Shown here piece after piece: positions 36,236 through 47,508 of a stretch of DNA of 64,000 nt. The stretch lies in contig NC_049993.1 in NCBI RefSeq assembly GCF_000003815.2, forward strand, positions 2,959,169 through 3,023,168. The letters are read 5' to 3'. Position 1 is the stretch's first letter. Each line of letters opens with the position of its first letter. Made by a program: the position numbers and the translations under genes. This DNA is from Branchiostoma floridae. Taxonomy: Eukaryota > Chordata > Leptocardii > Amphioxiformes > Branchiostomatidae. Under the pieces are notes generated by a model. The model made no database searches. It worked only from the letters and a program-made list of their open reading frames with translations, and was not told the DNA's origin.

Positions 36236-37490
36236 TATCTATTGGCTAATACCGTCTCAAAGGTTTTATGAAACGTTGCCTTTTTCTGCTGAACATATGG
36301 CATGTTTGAAGCGCAGTTTCTGCGAACAGGAGGAGACCCTTTCCTTTTTATTTTATACCGCATATATGTTCTGAAATTCCAGGGTCTAAATCAGGGTGAG
36401 GTTTTCTTTGTGGCAAGTTGACACTCGAGCTAAGAGACGGTAGAAATCCCGACTACTGCTATGAATATCTCCGCGACTCAACCTCTGCTTGAAGAATAAG
36501 GATGTAGTAGGCATAGCGTTTTGTGCAGTGAGTTGTGTTTTCTCTATAAAACGGCAAGCAGTTCTTACTACAGGTAAATGTACGAAATATGTTTATTTCT
36601 TTATCTACAAGCAAGCGTCGAGAAAGAACAGTTTGTGCACACAGGCGGTGTCTTCTCGTGTTGCTCGTGTTTGTTTGGGTTAATTATGGTGATATGCGTG
36701 GGCAGGCAAGATGTCAATTTATTCAGCGTTATTTCGTACTCGCCATGGGGCGCACGCCTCCGTCCGTCCAAGGAGGTTGAACTTCCTTGATCCGTCTGTG
36801 GCACAGCTGTGTCATGTGATAGGATGTATCCAATGGCAGAAAAGAGTGGGGGGTTCAAATTTACGGGCCATACGTACGACAAGGAGCGGTTATTTTCCAG
36901 GCGTTCATTTTTTAAGAGAAGTATTGAAGAAAGTTTGGGCCTGTTCTAGCCCGCAAGTTGTGGCCGCGACACCGCTTTTACCGCCTAGGACCCCCGGTGA
37001 CGGAATTTGACTCAAAGATACGAGGTGGCTATCATTCTGTACAAGCTGTTGTTGTTGGAAATCGACACAGAATGGAAATCACGGCCCTTGTACCATCCGG
37101 ATTAATAGAAGCCGACACTGCAAGCTGAACATGTTTCGCGTTCACAGAATCCAGGACCATCAAACAGCACGAGTCATATCGGCCACTACTCTAGATCTTA
37201 CCGGATTCTTATTCCTGTGGTGACCAGATGGAACTGTACATGTGTGTTCTTTTTAACTTACGCCGAGACGCTTCACCCGACACTGGAAATGGGACTGTGG
37301 ACTGCTGCACGGAATTGCGCAACCGTTGTGATTGTTTCAACTGCCGACTACATCAGAATGAAAGGCCACAAATACCTAGTAGGCTGTAGGTTTTTTTTTT
37401 ACTTTTCCATGTAATATTTTCTCGTAATTCAATAAAATTTCAAAGTTTCATCCATTGTATTTTCTTGCTTTGAAATGTGCTAATGATTAT
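36236..37490. other. Core of satellite transposon, copy A
   Basis: Single-copy segment between the two arrays, about 95% like 56245-57520 by eye. It includes a TATAAAA box (36545), CpG-rich stretches (GGGGCGCACGCCTCCGTCCG) and short frames on both strands. Small insertions between copies (for example 36683-36712 against 56725-56740) break the frames, so I treat it as non-coding; a transcript starting near 36575 is possible. Confidence 0.6.
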
Positions 37491-37499
37491 TCTCCTAAA

Positions 37500-38330
37500 A
37501 TGGCACTTATCCACACGTTATAATCAACTTAATGCACACGTATATGAGACGTACAGAGGGAACTTTAAACATGTCTTAAGGGTGTTTTAGTACGTATTTA
37601 TGACAACTTTAAGCTGCTAAAAAGAAAAATATAGACACATTAAATCCTCTTAATTCACACGTATATGAGACGTAAATAGGCTTTAGATCAAATAAACGTG
37701 AAGTTTAAACATGTCTTAAGGGCGTTTTAATAAGCATTTATGGCAAATTTAAGCTGCTGAAAAGGCACCTAAACACACGTTATAATCCACTTAATGCACA
37801 CGTATATGAGACGTAAACAGGCTTTAGATCAAATAAACGTGAAGTTTAAACAAGTCTAAAGGGCGTTATAATATATATTTATGGCAAATTTAAGCTGCTG
37901 AAAAGGCACCTAAACACACGTTATAATCCTCTTAATTCACACGTATATGAGACGTAAATAGGCTTTAGATCAAATATACGTGAAGTTTAAACATGTCTTA
38001 AGGGCGTTTTAATAGATATTTATGGCAACTTTAAACTGCTGAAAAGGCACCTAAACACACGTTATAATCCTCTTAATGCACACGTATATGAGACGTAAAC
38101 AGGCTTTAGATCAAATAAACGTGAAGTTTAAACATGTCTTAAGGGCGTTTTAATAAGTATTTATGGCAACTTTAAGCTGCTGAAAAGGCACTAAAACACA
38201 CGTTATAATCCACTTAATGCAATTGTATATGAGACGTAAAGAGGCTTTAGATCAAATAAACGTGAACTTTAAACAAGTTTTAAGGGGGTTTTAAAAATCA
38301 TTTACGACATCTTTAAGCTGCTTAAAGACA
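37500..38330. repeat. 140-bp minisatellite array, copy A, about 6 units
   Basis: CACGTATATGAGACGTAAA recurs with spacing of about 121, 141, 140, 141 and 142 bases. The rest of each unit reads GGCTTTAGATCAAATAAACG, GTTTAAACATGTCTTAAGGG, CGTTTTAATAAG, TATGGCAA and TTTAAGCTGCTGAAAAGG. Confidence 0.93.
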
Positions 38331-38494
38331 ACGGGAAAACCGGAAAATAAGGACTAACACGGACCTACAGATAGACCACTTAAAGGCAATATTTACGTAC
38401 TCGTATAAGTGGTGTATAGATCCGTAAAGGAGGAAAATACGTCAACATTACGCATGGTTTCAGCATCCTTAAAACCGTTTTTCGTGCCGTGAAT

Positions 38495-40475
38495 AAAGTA
38501 AGTTTATCATTTTTTCTGTACTTTGAGTTATTATTATTGTTATAGGGCTCCCTTGGAAATCGGTTACTACTTTAACTGAAGGGACTACCCTAAAGATCAA
38601 TAAATAAATAAAAGTTGCCATGGCCACGGGATTCTAAAAGTTATATTTTTGCCAAGGTTTCTCCATTTCGATTTAAACAAGGTTTTCTTGGTAAACTACA
38701 CTTGGTTTCTAACAAAAAATAAATTCTATGAAAGTCAATGTTATCTTTATAATTCAAAATTTCCTATGCTAATTTCATAACGTCATTAGTAAAAATCCAA
38801 GATGGCTACCACATGACGTCATAATGTCATATTATATGACAATGACTCAGATTTTTTATGAGGATTTAGTTTGACATTTTCATTATCCTCTGAACGTTTG
38901 CTGGTCATACGATAAGTATTTAAGGGGTTAATCTCAAAAGTTTGCTTGAAAAACTGCACTTTTTTGCTAGGGATCTTAACACGGACTTTCTTTATAGTTT
39001 CCACAGTATTCAACAAATCTACGTAAAAAAACTTTGGAGAAGGTATAGAAGATGTTGGCTATCAAAATCACGGAAATAATTTTTCTTTAGATCAAAAATG
39101 TTCAAATGGTACTTCAAAATTTAGGGGTCTTAACTTGGACTTTCTTTATAGTTCCCACAGCATTCAACGAATCTACGTAAAAAAACTTTGGAGAAGGTAT
39201 AGAAGATGTTGGCTATCAAAGTCACGGAAATAATTTTTCTTTAGATCAAAAATGTTGAAATGGTACTTCAAAATTTACGCCTGGGGTTCAATGGACTCCA
39301 CTCAAGTGTATGACTTATAATTAACGGATATTCTGTTAGAAACCACCTACTAGTGACTGGGAAAAGATGCCCCAGACGGACAGAACTTTTGCTTTCGGCA
39401 GTGATGGCGTAATTAACTGCCACGGATCTGGTACTTCTTGATATTGGATTTTTTTACTAAATGTTTAAACATTAAAGCACATATTCGTCTACACCGTAGC
39501 AGGCTCCTCCGACACATCGTAATACCGTGTAGTTCTAGTAAATGTACATGTAGTGCTTGGACGAGTGTGGGTGAGGCAAAGAGTTAACAAAAATGTTCAC
39601 AGTGCTTTTGAGTCCGCAAGGAAGCGGTCATCATGAAAACCGTTAATATAAAACCACCTCGGATATTTTTGCTGCTGTAGAATACTGCAGAAGCTTTAAT
39701 TTCTGCTATATCGATTAAATCATCAAGAAAAAAGTTTAAAATAACTTAAAGTTTGCAAAAGAATGGCCTGAAATTGCTTGGAGAATCTCGTTCACTACGA
39801 ACCCAGACACGACTTCTCCGAAGAAAGGTAGCATTTTGGTCCTCCAGAGCCATGACCGCTACTCAATGGCGGACCGTGGTGTTATTATTGTCTGAACTTG
39901 AATGGGCGGGGGTGCAAATAATTTTATTTTCCATTTGCAGTTTAAATTGGACATGACTTGAAATAGATTTTATTGTCTTAAATATTATAGGTAATTCAAT
40001 GTTGTTTTAAGACAGCAAATGTTTTCTTTGAACAAAGAAACACGCACTACCGATGTTAATAGAGGGAGCCATCCCCCCTGCCATGCCTGTACTTATTCCC
40101 TTATCTTGGCAGATGGACGATTCCTGGATATCTCAGTCTGATTGGCCAGCGTCCTGTTTGTCTGTCCTCCTGATTGGTTTAAACTTTCAAAAGTATTATC
40201 ACATATGTGATAATCAAAAATTTAATGCACGGCTGTTACGGCGTCATAACCAGCATGAAATGGGGCCTTCTGATTGGCCCACGTCCCCTGGCTATATGAT
40301 AATTTGGCTTAACAACGTTACGTTTGCACGTGAAAGAATAACAGTACTAGTAATGACTAGTATGCAAGATCAATTGTTTAACTGAATAGAAAACTATTTG
40401 GAGCGATAAATACCAATTTTTATTTCATCTCTGTATATTTTATTTCTGAGTCCAGAATCACCTACATACCAAAAA
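38495..40475. other. Gene-poor stretch with a 155-bp tandem duplication
   Basis: At 38968-39277 two units of about 155 bp follow each other, sharing GGACTTTCTTTATAGTT, ATCTACGTAAAAAAACTTTG and GGTATAGAAGATGTTGGCTA. No gene is called. GACGTCA words near 38816 resemble those in the TTAA elements at 43.4-45.8 kb. Confidence 0.65.
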
Positions 40476-40479
40476 ATGC

Positions 40480-40870
40480 AATCAATCCAAGCCTCCTCGT
40501 GCTATGCTGTTCATTACTATAGTTACATATCTTCATATAAATACATACTACATATACAGACATACAAACGTGGTACAAAACACAGCCTTCTTGCCAAAGG
40601 TATACGTAATGACACGAATGCGTATGATCAAGAAGGGCTTGGCACCAACAACAATCAGATCAAACACGGCTTTGTTCTGTTTGAATCTAAGCATTGTTGA
40701 CCTACCGAGAATGTTTACTCAGCTACATGGTGTTGTTTGTTTGCGAGTCTTTCATGAGCACGAGTCAGATCATACCTTTGATAAATTTATTACTTCTAGC
40801 TTATGGACAACTGACATTACAGTGTGCATGCATCGCAACGTAATTGCAATAATTCTTATCATTTAGAATA
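40480..40870. repeat. Lectin-neighbourhood duplication, block X copy 2 (empty transposon site)
   Basis: CACGGCTTTGTTCTGTTTGA, ATCTAAGCATTGTTGACC and AGCTTATGGACAACTG match 30490-30680. CAGTGTGCATGCATCGCAAC is the uninterrupted counterpart of the point where copy B of the satellite transposon inserted. Confidence 0.7.
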
Positions 40871-41099
40871 AATTTTGTATATGATGTAAATATATAAAAA
40901 AAGCCATTGCTTTTGGTGGCTAAAGTGCAGGCGGTGGCAACTATAGTGCACCAAACCCGAGTTTTTCTGTTTGTTCCACACTTTTGACAAAATAGCTGTT
41001 ATGGTGGGTACATCGTGTAAGGTGACTTTCTCAGAGCCAAAACTTAGTGTCGTAGTAAATCTAGGAGCTGTTGGTTGTAACAATTGCGGCATGCCAAAG

Positions 41100-41681
41100 T
41101 GTTATAAAAATTACATTACGACGAGGTTAATCTTAACATTATATTGATTTAACAGATATAGATTTTATTAGGTCAATATTTTTTACTACACATAATGGCA
41201 TCTACTGCTTAAAGCATTAACATAATATCAACAGTATGGAGTACAGGAAGGATGTTTGAATTTCATTGCACACATTAGCGGATACCCAATCTGTTTGTGT
41301 CGACCTGGTGACTAGAAAGGCAACATTTTTTTTTCCTTCGCCCAACTGTGAGTGCGAATATTCAACATCTGACGCATGCGTAAAAGTCTGTGTAAAAGTC
41401 GTTTTGTTACTAACCAAATAAATTACGGCTACCCGAGCTGAGTATGAATGTTAATCTGAACAGAATTACTTGGAACATGTATATGATTGGCTCAGTGATT
41501 TTACATTGCGTTATCATCGTCATCAAATAACTATGTATGTGTCATGTGTTTGCATTGTGTATTTTGAAATAAGTCTGGTGTTTTATGAATAAGAATCAAA
41601 TACGCATGGACAATTATTTCTTATTGCGGACAGAAATTACATTACGTTTTGGCTGTCGACACGAGGACTAACTGGCTGAAG
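41100..41681 (+). promoter_or_regulatory. Block P copy 2: candidate promoter and untranslated first exon of lectin gene 2
   Basis: Matches 58740-59320: ATAATATCAACAGTATGGA, TTATTGCGGACAGAAATTA, GGCTGTCGACACGA, then GGCTGAAG followed by a GTAGTTCTG donor-like sequence at 41682. The TATA-like region is altered (TTTATGAATAAG) compared with copy 3. The coding start is 953 bases downstream of that donor. Promoter role is inference from position and conservation. Confidence 0.45.
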
Positions 41682-41856
41682 GTAGTTCTGTTTGCTTTTC
41701 TATCTCAAACACAACGCATCGTATCCTTTATCTCTAATTTCCAAACGCTCACATGGCAAGTACAATTTGATTAGGCAACAATTTAGCCAGCTTTTACCAA
41801 CAACAATATATTACATCTGTCTGCTCTTTTCCATGCCATGTCGAGTTGCGATCTAA

Positions 41857-42404
41857 CTCAGACTGGTGTGTGTGTGTTGGGGGGGGGGGGGGCTTTCGAG
41901 GCCTGCGCCATCTTTCATGTCGTCTAACGCCAGAAAGGCAAACGGTAGGGCCATCAAATTTGGCAAGTTTTCTTAAAATAAAAACTGCAAAAATTCACAA
42001 ATTTTTACAAAAATTGTCAAATTCTTCATGCTGCCATGACAACCGTTTGTTGACAGGCTTTTTTGACAAAAATCGCTAATTTCGGTTCGAACTATATATT
42101 TTTCAAGTTTCCTTGCTATATTACTGCTCTTTTATTACTCCTATTTTAGCTTTAAGTTTTCTTTGGAATACCCGTTTTTAATTCTTCCAGCAAATGCAGT
42201 TGAATTGATGACGTCATTTTACGTCATTATTTCAGTATTCCGTGTAAGTTTTTTTAAATCTTAAGATAATATGTCTACATCGTTTTCTGAAAATTTGGTG
42301 ACCAAATGGTATGCCGTTGATGAGTTACAGGAGTTGGAAGGGGCTGGCCTCAAAAACCACCCCTGCCCCAGTTGACCAAAAAAGCCCGGTCTGAATAGGG
42401 TTAA
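41857..42404. mobile_element. piggyBac-like TTAA foldback element 1
   Basis: The right end CCCGGTCTGAATAGGG abuts TTAA (42401-42404). The left end is degraded (CTCAGACTGGTGTG, then a poly-G run) but matches the left end beside 61240. Interior words GCCATCTTTCATGTCGTCTA; no ORF. Confidence 0.6.
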
Positions 42405-42633
42405 AGCAAAAGCAACACGATAATAAAAGCTAGCGACTACCCAACTTTTACCACTCAAGAACACCCCTCCCTCCTTAAGAAATTAGGCGTTTGAACACCA
42501 GCTCTTTGAAACAGCTTGAAAGAACAGCTCGATGATTTTTTTAAGTCAGAATGCATTCTTTGTTTAGTTCTTGAAATAGAATGTGAGATGACTTCAAGTT
42601 TTAAGAGTTAAATTCTGTTGGTACGGAGTAGAA

Positions 42634-45600
42634 ATGGCAGAAAAAGACCAAGGAAAATTTGAGCCCTCTATCAGTGACGAGACGGCTGCTGTCCCCGATG
42701 GTGCCGCCTCTGGTGACCACCATGCCGCTGCCTCGGTCAGTCCTGACCCTCACACATACTTGGAGCTTGGTGAAGATGGGGCTAAGTTTCGTTCATACGT
42801 CCGTGTGGATGACCACATGGTGGTCGTTCCCCCGGATACGGCGGAACCATGCTCTGAGACCAACGTCAACGACAATTCAGAGGATCCATACGAATACAAG
42901 CAACCAGAAGACGTCAGCTTTGGTCACAAGGCAAGGGGTAAGTCAATGTACTTTTTGAATAAAATTTTAATTTTACACTTGGGTAATGATTAGCTATTGA
43001 TTTAGCTAACAGTTAGATGACGATAATGAAATTTAAAAAAGTTTAGAAATTAGGACTATCAAAGCCAAAATAGACATATTCAGCTGTATTAGCTATACCT
43101 TTCTCCTCGTCACTAAGTTGTACATATTTATTGCGTATGCATGACAGTGTGTGTGTAAAGGTGTTACTAATATGTCTGGATTAGAATTATTAAATGAACA
43201 GAAAGCACATATTTGATGTTATAGAAGCAAAAGCAGGTTGTTGTCGATTCAGCCAAAGCTATTTTGGTTAAACAGTAGAAACAACCTATCATTGTTTTTG
43301 CTCTGGGTAGGCAGGTCCTCGATATATGTTGAACCATTTGTATGCTTTTATTGTACAGTGGGCCCCATTTAACCCTATCTTGGCCACGGGGGAGGGAACT
43401 TGATGAATTCGCCTAAAATGATGTTGGCAACGGTATCTGACCGGTTTGGGGCTATATGTAGAAAAAAGGATTTTAGAAAATTAAGGATTGCCGATCCAAG
43501 ATGGCAGATACCTGACGTCAAGTACCATCAAAATGGCGAACATCTTACGTTATTTTCTGACGCCATATTTGCGTCAGGGCCATCCTCATTAACATTGGCA
43601 ACAGAGACTTGTCAGACTTAAGAGCCAATGAGATACCCTTACAATTTAAAAGAATACCGGGAATTGACATTTTTGACGATATTAGCAAAAAAGTTGCACA
43701 ATGTCGTCATAATTACGTCATGTTACGTCATTACGATACAAAAATTACAGAACGGAAAAGATGAAACTCGAGAAGTACATCATCCCTAAAACAGACACCC
43801 ATCCCCCTATCCACCCTGTGACAGAAAGTCCCCCAATGCCTGGTCTAGATAGGGCTGAACACCATTTGGTCACAGACTGATAAAAACTTATTTAAGTTGA
43901 ATAAATAAATAAATTAAAATGAACTCCTTCATAGTTATCAAACAGAACGTTTATCGATGAAAACGTCTTCTGAAGTGATCAGTAATTGCAATTGTCTTTT
44001 TTGTTTCATGTAAATAAATTGTCACATTTTTTTCTATTTCAGAACGTGCCACAGAAATGTGGACTAAGGCGACATCCAGCAAAGTTTATCAGTTCACACT
44101 AAGTTTAGGACTACTGGCGATAGTGTTAACTGCAATACTGGTGCCTACTCTCAAGTCCGGTGCTGAGGTGTGTCATTTAATCTTCAAAACCTTAGAAAGA
44201 AAAAATCAGAGTCATTGCTAAGAGTTGACTGCTTAAATAAATTGATTTTCAGCTTTTTAGCAGTTCCATTCTTTTTAATGGTCTGTGTATATTCTATTTA
44301 TAGGAGGTGCATGGATCAGAGAGTCAGGTCCGCACGGTGGCAGGGACAAACCTGAATACAACAGATATTCTATATATGGGGGCAACACAACCATCAACTA
44401 CTGATGGAACAGCTTTGACCTGGCCCTCCACCACTGTGACCTTTCAACCCACCATGACCTTGCCATCCACCACTGTGGCCTTGTCACCCAGTACTGTGAC
44501 CTTACCAACCAAATTGAATCCTGTTACCTTGTCAACGAAAGACATCGGCAAGTATAGACCATGAAACAAAAAGTAGCTGTGTGAGAGAAAAATTTTAACT
44601 GTTGTAAAATTTCTCCATCTCTTTTTGAAAATATTTAGCTAAAGGTTTCCCATTAATATGGTGTAGTTAAATAATCAAGCGCAGACATATGATGTTATAA
44701 AAATTTATCAAACACTATGCCAATACAGATGCCGTGTGAACAAAAATGGCGAATACAAATGTTTTTGCTGGCTCGGATGGCCTTGGCCCTTTCTTGAGCT
44801 ATTCCTTTATCAATGAAAAACGACCTTGCATTTACAAATGCATCTAAGCGTCCTAAACCATCACTCCTAGATCCTGGCTTCTGTCTTATCTCTTAACCCT
44901 ATCCAGACCGGGCTTTTTGGGCCTTCCCTGGCCGGGGGGGGGGGGTCAAAACAGCTTACTCTACAATCACCAAATTTGTAGGAGGGATTGTCCTCATCGA
45001 GTTTTATAAATCCTGAATTTTTGATATCAGTATGACGTAATATGACGTAATTATGACGTCATCAATTGATATTTCTTACTAAAACGGGGAATTCCCATAA
45101 TAGCTTAATATCTCTCTCAAAAAGTTACCAATAAAGGTTTCTTATTAATATTCAAGTGTTATAAGACTTCTGTTGTCAAAAGCCGACGCGACGACGTCAA
45201 AATGACGTCATAGAATGACGTCATCTGTAGTTTAGCCTTCCGAAATCTTGGATTATGAACCTTAAATTTTTCAAGATACATTTTTTTTCAACATATATCG
45301 CTAAAACACCATGGAAATGGATTAAAAATGAATGTTTTCTGTAAGAAAATACCCCGTAGTGATGAAATCTGAGTGAATATAAGCTTGTTATACTTTAAAT
45401 CATGATATTGTCGGCCATCTTGGATTTTCACCAATTGCGTCATCTCATTAGCATAATTTATGAATGTTTGATTATGAATGTTTAACTAAGATGTATTATA
45501 TATTAAAGATATATGAAGTTTAGTTTAGCAAGGAAATCTTAAAATCCCATTGTTTAATCCAAAATTAGTGATTTTTGTAAAATTTGCCTTTTAGAAACCC

Positions 45601-47427
45601 GTTGCCATGGCAACACGAAAATTTATAAACTTTCCCAATTTTTTTTTAAATTGTTGCCAACAATATTTTAGAAAAAACTCATCAAGTTTGATTGCTCTAG
45701 CACAAGCCGTTTGGGAGGTATAGAAACCAAAGTTGGCGCAGGCACTTTTAGCCCCCCCCCCCCCCGTCTGGATAGGGATAAAGCCGCAACCATAGCATAT
45801 GCACATCCTAAACAGGGTCTATCAAAAAAAAAAAAAAATTGCAGTACATTATTATTATTATAAGCTTAAACGTGGCCCATTATCGGATTTGACCTTTGTT
45901 TTTTTCCTATCCCTACTCAACTATCAAAATTATAATGGTTTATCTGCGTCTTCTATGGTTATGCTTCTGACAGAGAGACAAATATGCATACGGTCTGAAC
46001 TACGGTCAGTTGAAGCACAATCCCTTTATTGTAGTGGACAAGACAAGACAAGTAAACTTTACTTGCTGCACCGCAGAAGATTAATGATGATGATGGACAA
46101 GACAGTTCCCACAGTAAACATCTCTTTACACTTATGCAATGTTTGTCACAGAAAAACAATGCCCAAGTGGCTGGAAAGAATACAACCAACATTGCTACAC
46201 GCTAAATACAAGCGCTGTCTCCTGGTCTACGGCGCAATCAATGTGTCAGCAGGAAGGTGCAGATCTGACTTCTATCATGGGACGTTGGGAGAACCGCTTC
46301 ATTGCAGATATCTTCGCAAGGGGTAGGTAATTGAAAAAGCAGCTCTTTGCAACCAATTATGACTGACTTCCGTAAGGTCTTCCTTTTGACAGCTTTACAA
46401 TCAGATTGTCCAGAATTAAAGATCATCGCTGAATTAAATCAACATTCGTTCTCCAGTGTTTGGGCAACCTCATCCTCCCTTTTACCTTGTAAATTGAGAA
46501 ATTAAATATTTGGTTCAATAAGTATATTAATCATTACCCGTAAACATTATAGATACCAAACGGGCGTGAATTGGACTTCGTAAAACTAACAGGTCCTGGA
46601 AATTTGACAACAGGTTACAATCTGGTGTCACAGAATTAAAGATTATCAATGAATGAAATAAGCATTCCTTGTCTATAATTTGGACGATCTTATCATTCCA
46701 TTTACCTTGTAAATTGTGAGATAAGTATGCGATTCACTAAGAAAATTATTCATTACATCGTGAAATCTATAGCTGTTGCACGAGCGTGGATTGGACTTCA
46801 TAAAACTGGCAGGTCTTGGACGTGGATTGGAGGGTCACCACTCACCTATAAGAACTGGGCCCCTAGCGAGCCAAACAACTACTTGAACCGTAGAGAATAT
46901 TGCGTTTACATGTTGCTGAAGGTAGGTGTTTCTTTATTTATTGTATTACAAAACAGTTGTACTCTTAGGACCCTCTGTTCCGACCAACCCAGTGTTATGT
47001 AACATCACCACACTTGAAGTTTCTCCAATGGTTGACCACGATATGTTATAATATGCCTGGCTGTAATATATCTGGAGAGTAAACGAAGGTTTATCAGAAT
47101 ATTGCTACTACATATTGAAACTGTCATCAAGTCAAAAGTCAATGTGAATTTGCCAACGCAAGTGTATTTTTTTAATACAAAAAAAAATATCTGCAGTATT
47201 AAGACATTCTCCGGGGTTAAACCTCCCTTTAAAATATCGTTTCTATATACTATCATATGATTATTGCAAATGCATACGCAATGTTTATGTGGAGCTAGGG
47301 TCATCATTTACATTTTTTTTTACATTTCCTTCAGAAAATTTCGCATGAGCCATGGAGGAAGAGAGGAAAGTGGAATGATGTGACGTGCGGCTCAGCACGT
47401 CCTTATATTTGTAAGAAACCCAAATAG
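42634..47427 (+). CDS. Type II transmembrane C-type lectin-like receptor, gene 2, intact, six exons
   Basis: Exons 42634-42937, 44043-44167, 44304-44547, 46152-46322, 46773-46921 and 47335-47427 total 1086 bases and read as 361 residues plus TAG. Residues 1-101 form an acidic cytoplasmic tail with YLEL at 42-45 and YVRV at 55-58, an ITAM-like spacing. A membrane segment lies at about 116-138, a Thr/Pro-rich stalk at 144-224, and the lectin domain from 225 to the end. The domain has six Cys of the long form (228, 239, 256, 325, 349, 357), WIGL at 287-290, the calcium/sugar motif EPN at 314-316 and WND at 344-346, so it may bind mannose-type sugars with calcium. Intron 3 must use a GC donor (GCAAGT at 44548). 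No lesion seen. Function as a pattern-recognition receptor is inferred from the family. Confidence 0.92.
43369..43860. mobile_element. piggyBac-like TTAA foldback element 2 (intron 1 of lectin gene 2)
   Basis: Left TTTAACCCTATCTTGGCC and right TGGTCTAGATAGGGCTGAA are degraded versions of the TTAA-CCCTATCCAGACCGGG terminus. The interior has GACGTCA and TACGTCAT words. No ORF of note. Confidence 0.6.
44893..45784. mobile_element. piggyBac-like TTAA foldback element 3 (intron 3 of lectin gene 2)
   Basis: The left end TTAACCCTATCCAGACCGGG and the right end CCGTCTGGATAGGG are inverted, and the right TTAA has decayed to ATAA. The interior is dense in TGACGTCA / TGACGTAAT words and ends in poly-C and poly-G runs. 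No transposase. Confidence 0.7.
46412..46820 (+). repeat. Tandem duplication creating a relic of lectin exon 5
   Basis: The segment at 46398-46610 (CAGAATTAAAGATCATC, TTTACCTTGTAAATTG, ATAGATACC..GCGTGAATTGGACTTC) is repeated at 46629-46820 (CAGAATTAAAGATTATC, same words, then the real exon start at 46773). The first copy holds a truncated, mutated beginning of exon 5 that stops after about 50 bases. Confidence 0.8.
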
Positions 47428-47508
47428 TCCTATTCTAGTAGATTTTTGAGGTATCTTAATTAATGTGAATAAGCTAAAGGTTGCACACCCCATTTAATTT
47501 GAGGTCTC

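Larger units (their letters stand above)
34292..38491 (+). mobile_element. Satellite-carrying DNA transposon, copy A (4.2 kb)
   Basis: Terminal inverted repeats: left CACAGCACGAAAACAACTTT, right (as complement) CACGGCACGAAAAACGGTTT. The 3-bp AAT at 34289-34291 is repeated at 38492-38494. Layout: a unique left part (34292-34980), an array of about 115-bp units (about 34985-36235), a core (36236-37490) with a TATAAAA box at 36545, an array of about 140-bp units (37500-38330) and a unique right end. No transposase was recognised; frames in the core are not preserved between copies A and B. The CAC...GTG ends and 3-bp duplication suggest the CACTA/CMC group, but PIF/Harbinger also makes 3-bp duplications. 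Class is inference; element boundaries are well supported. Confidence 0.85.

Noticed and set aside
36601-36882. Minus-strand frame beginning MSYVWPVNLN in the element core, shared with 56503-56907
   Set aside because: The shared part reflects recent common origin; the frames diverge after about 55 codons through indels and no domain is visible.
34292-38491. LTR retrotransposon reading of the satellite element (TATA box, repeats at both sides)
   Set aside because: The two arrays are unrelated to each other, termini are inverted rather than direct, and no TG..CA ends, primer site or pol was seen.
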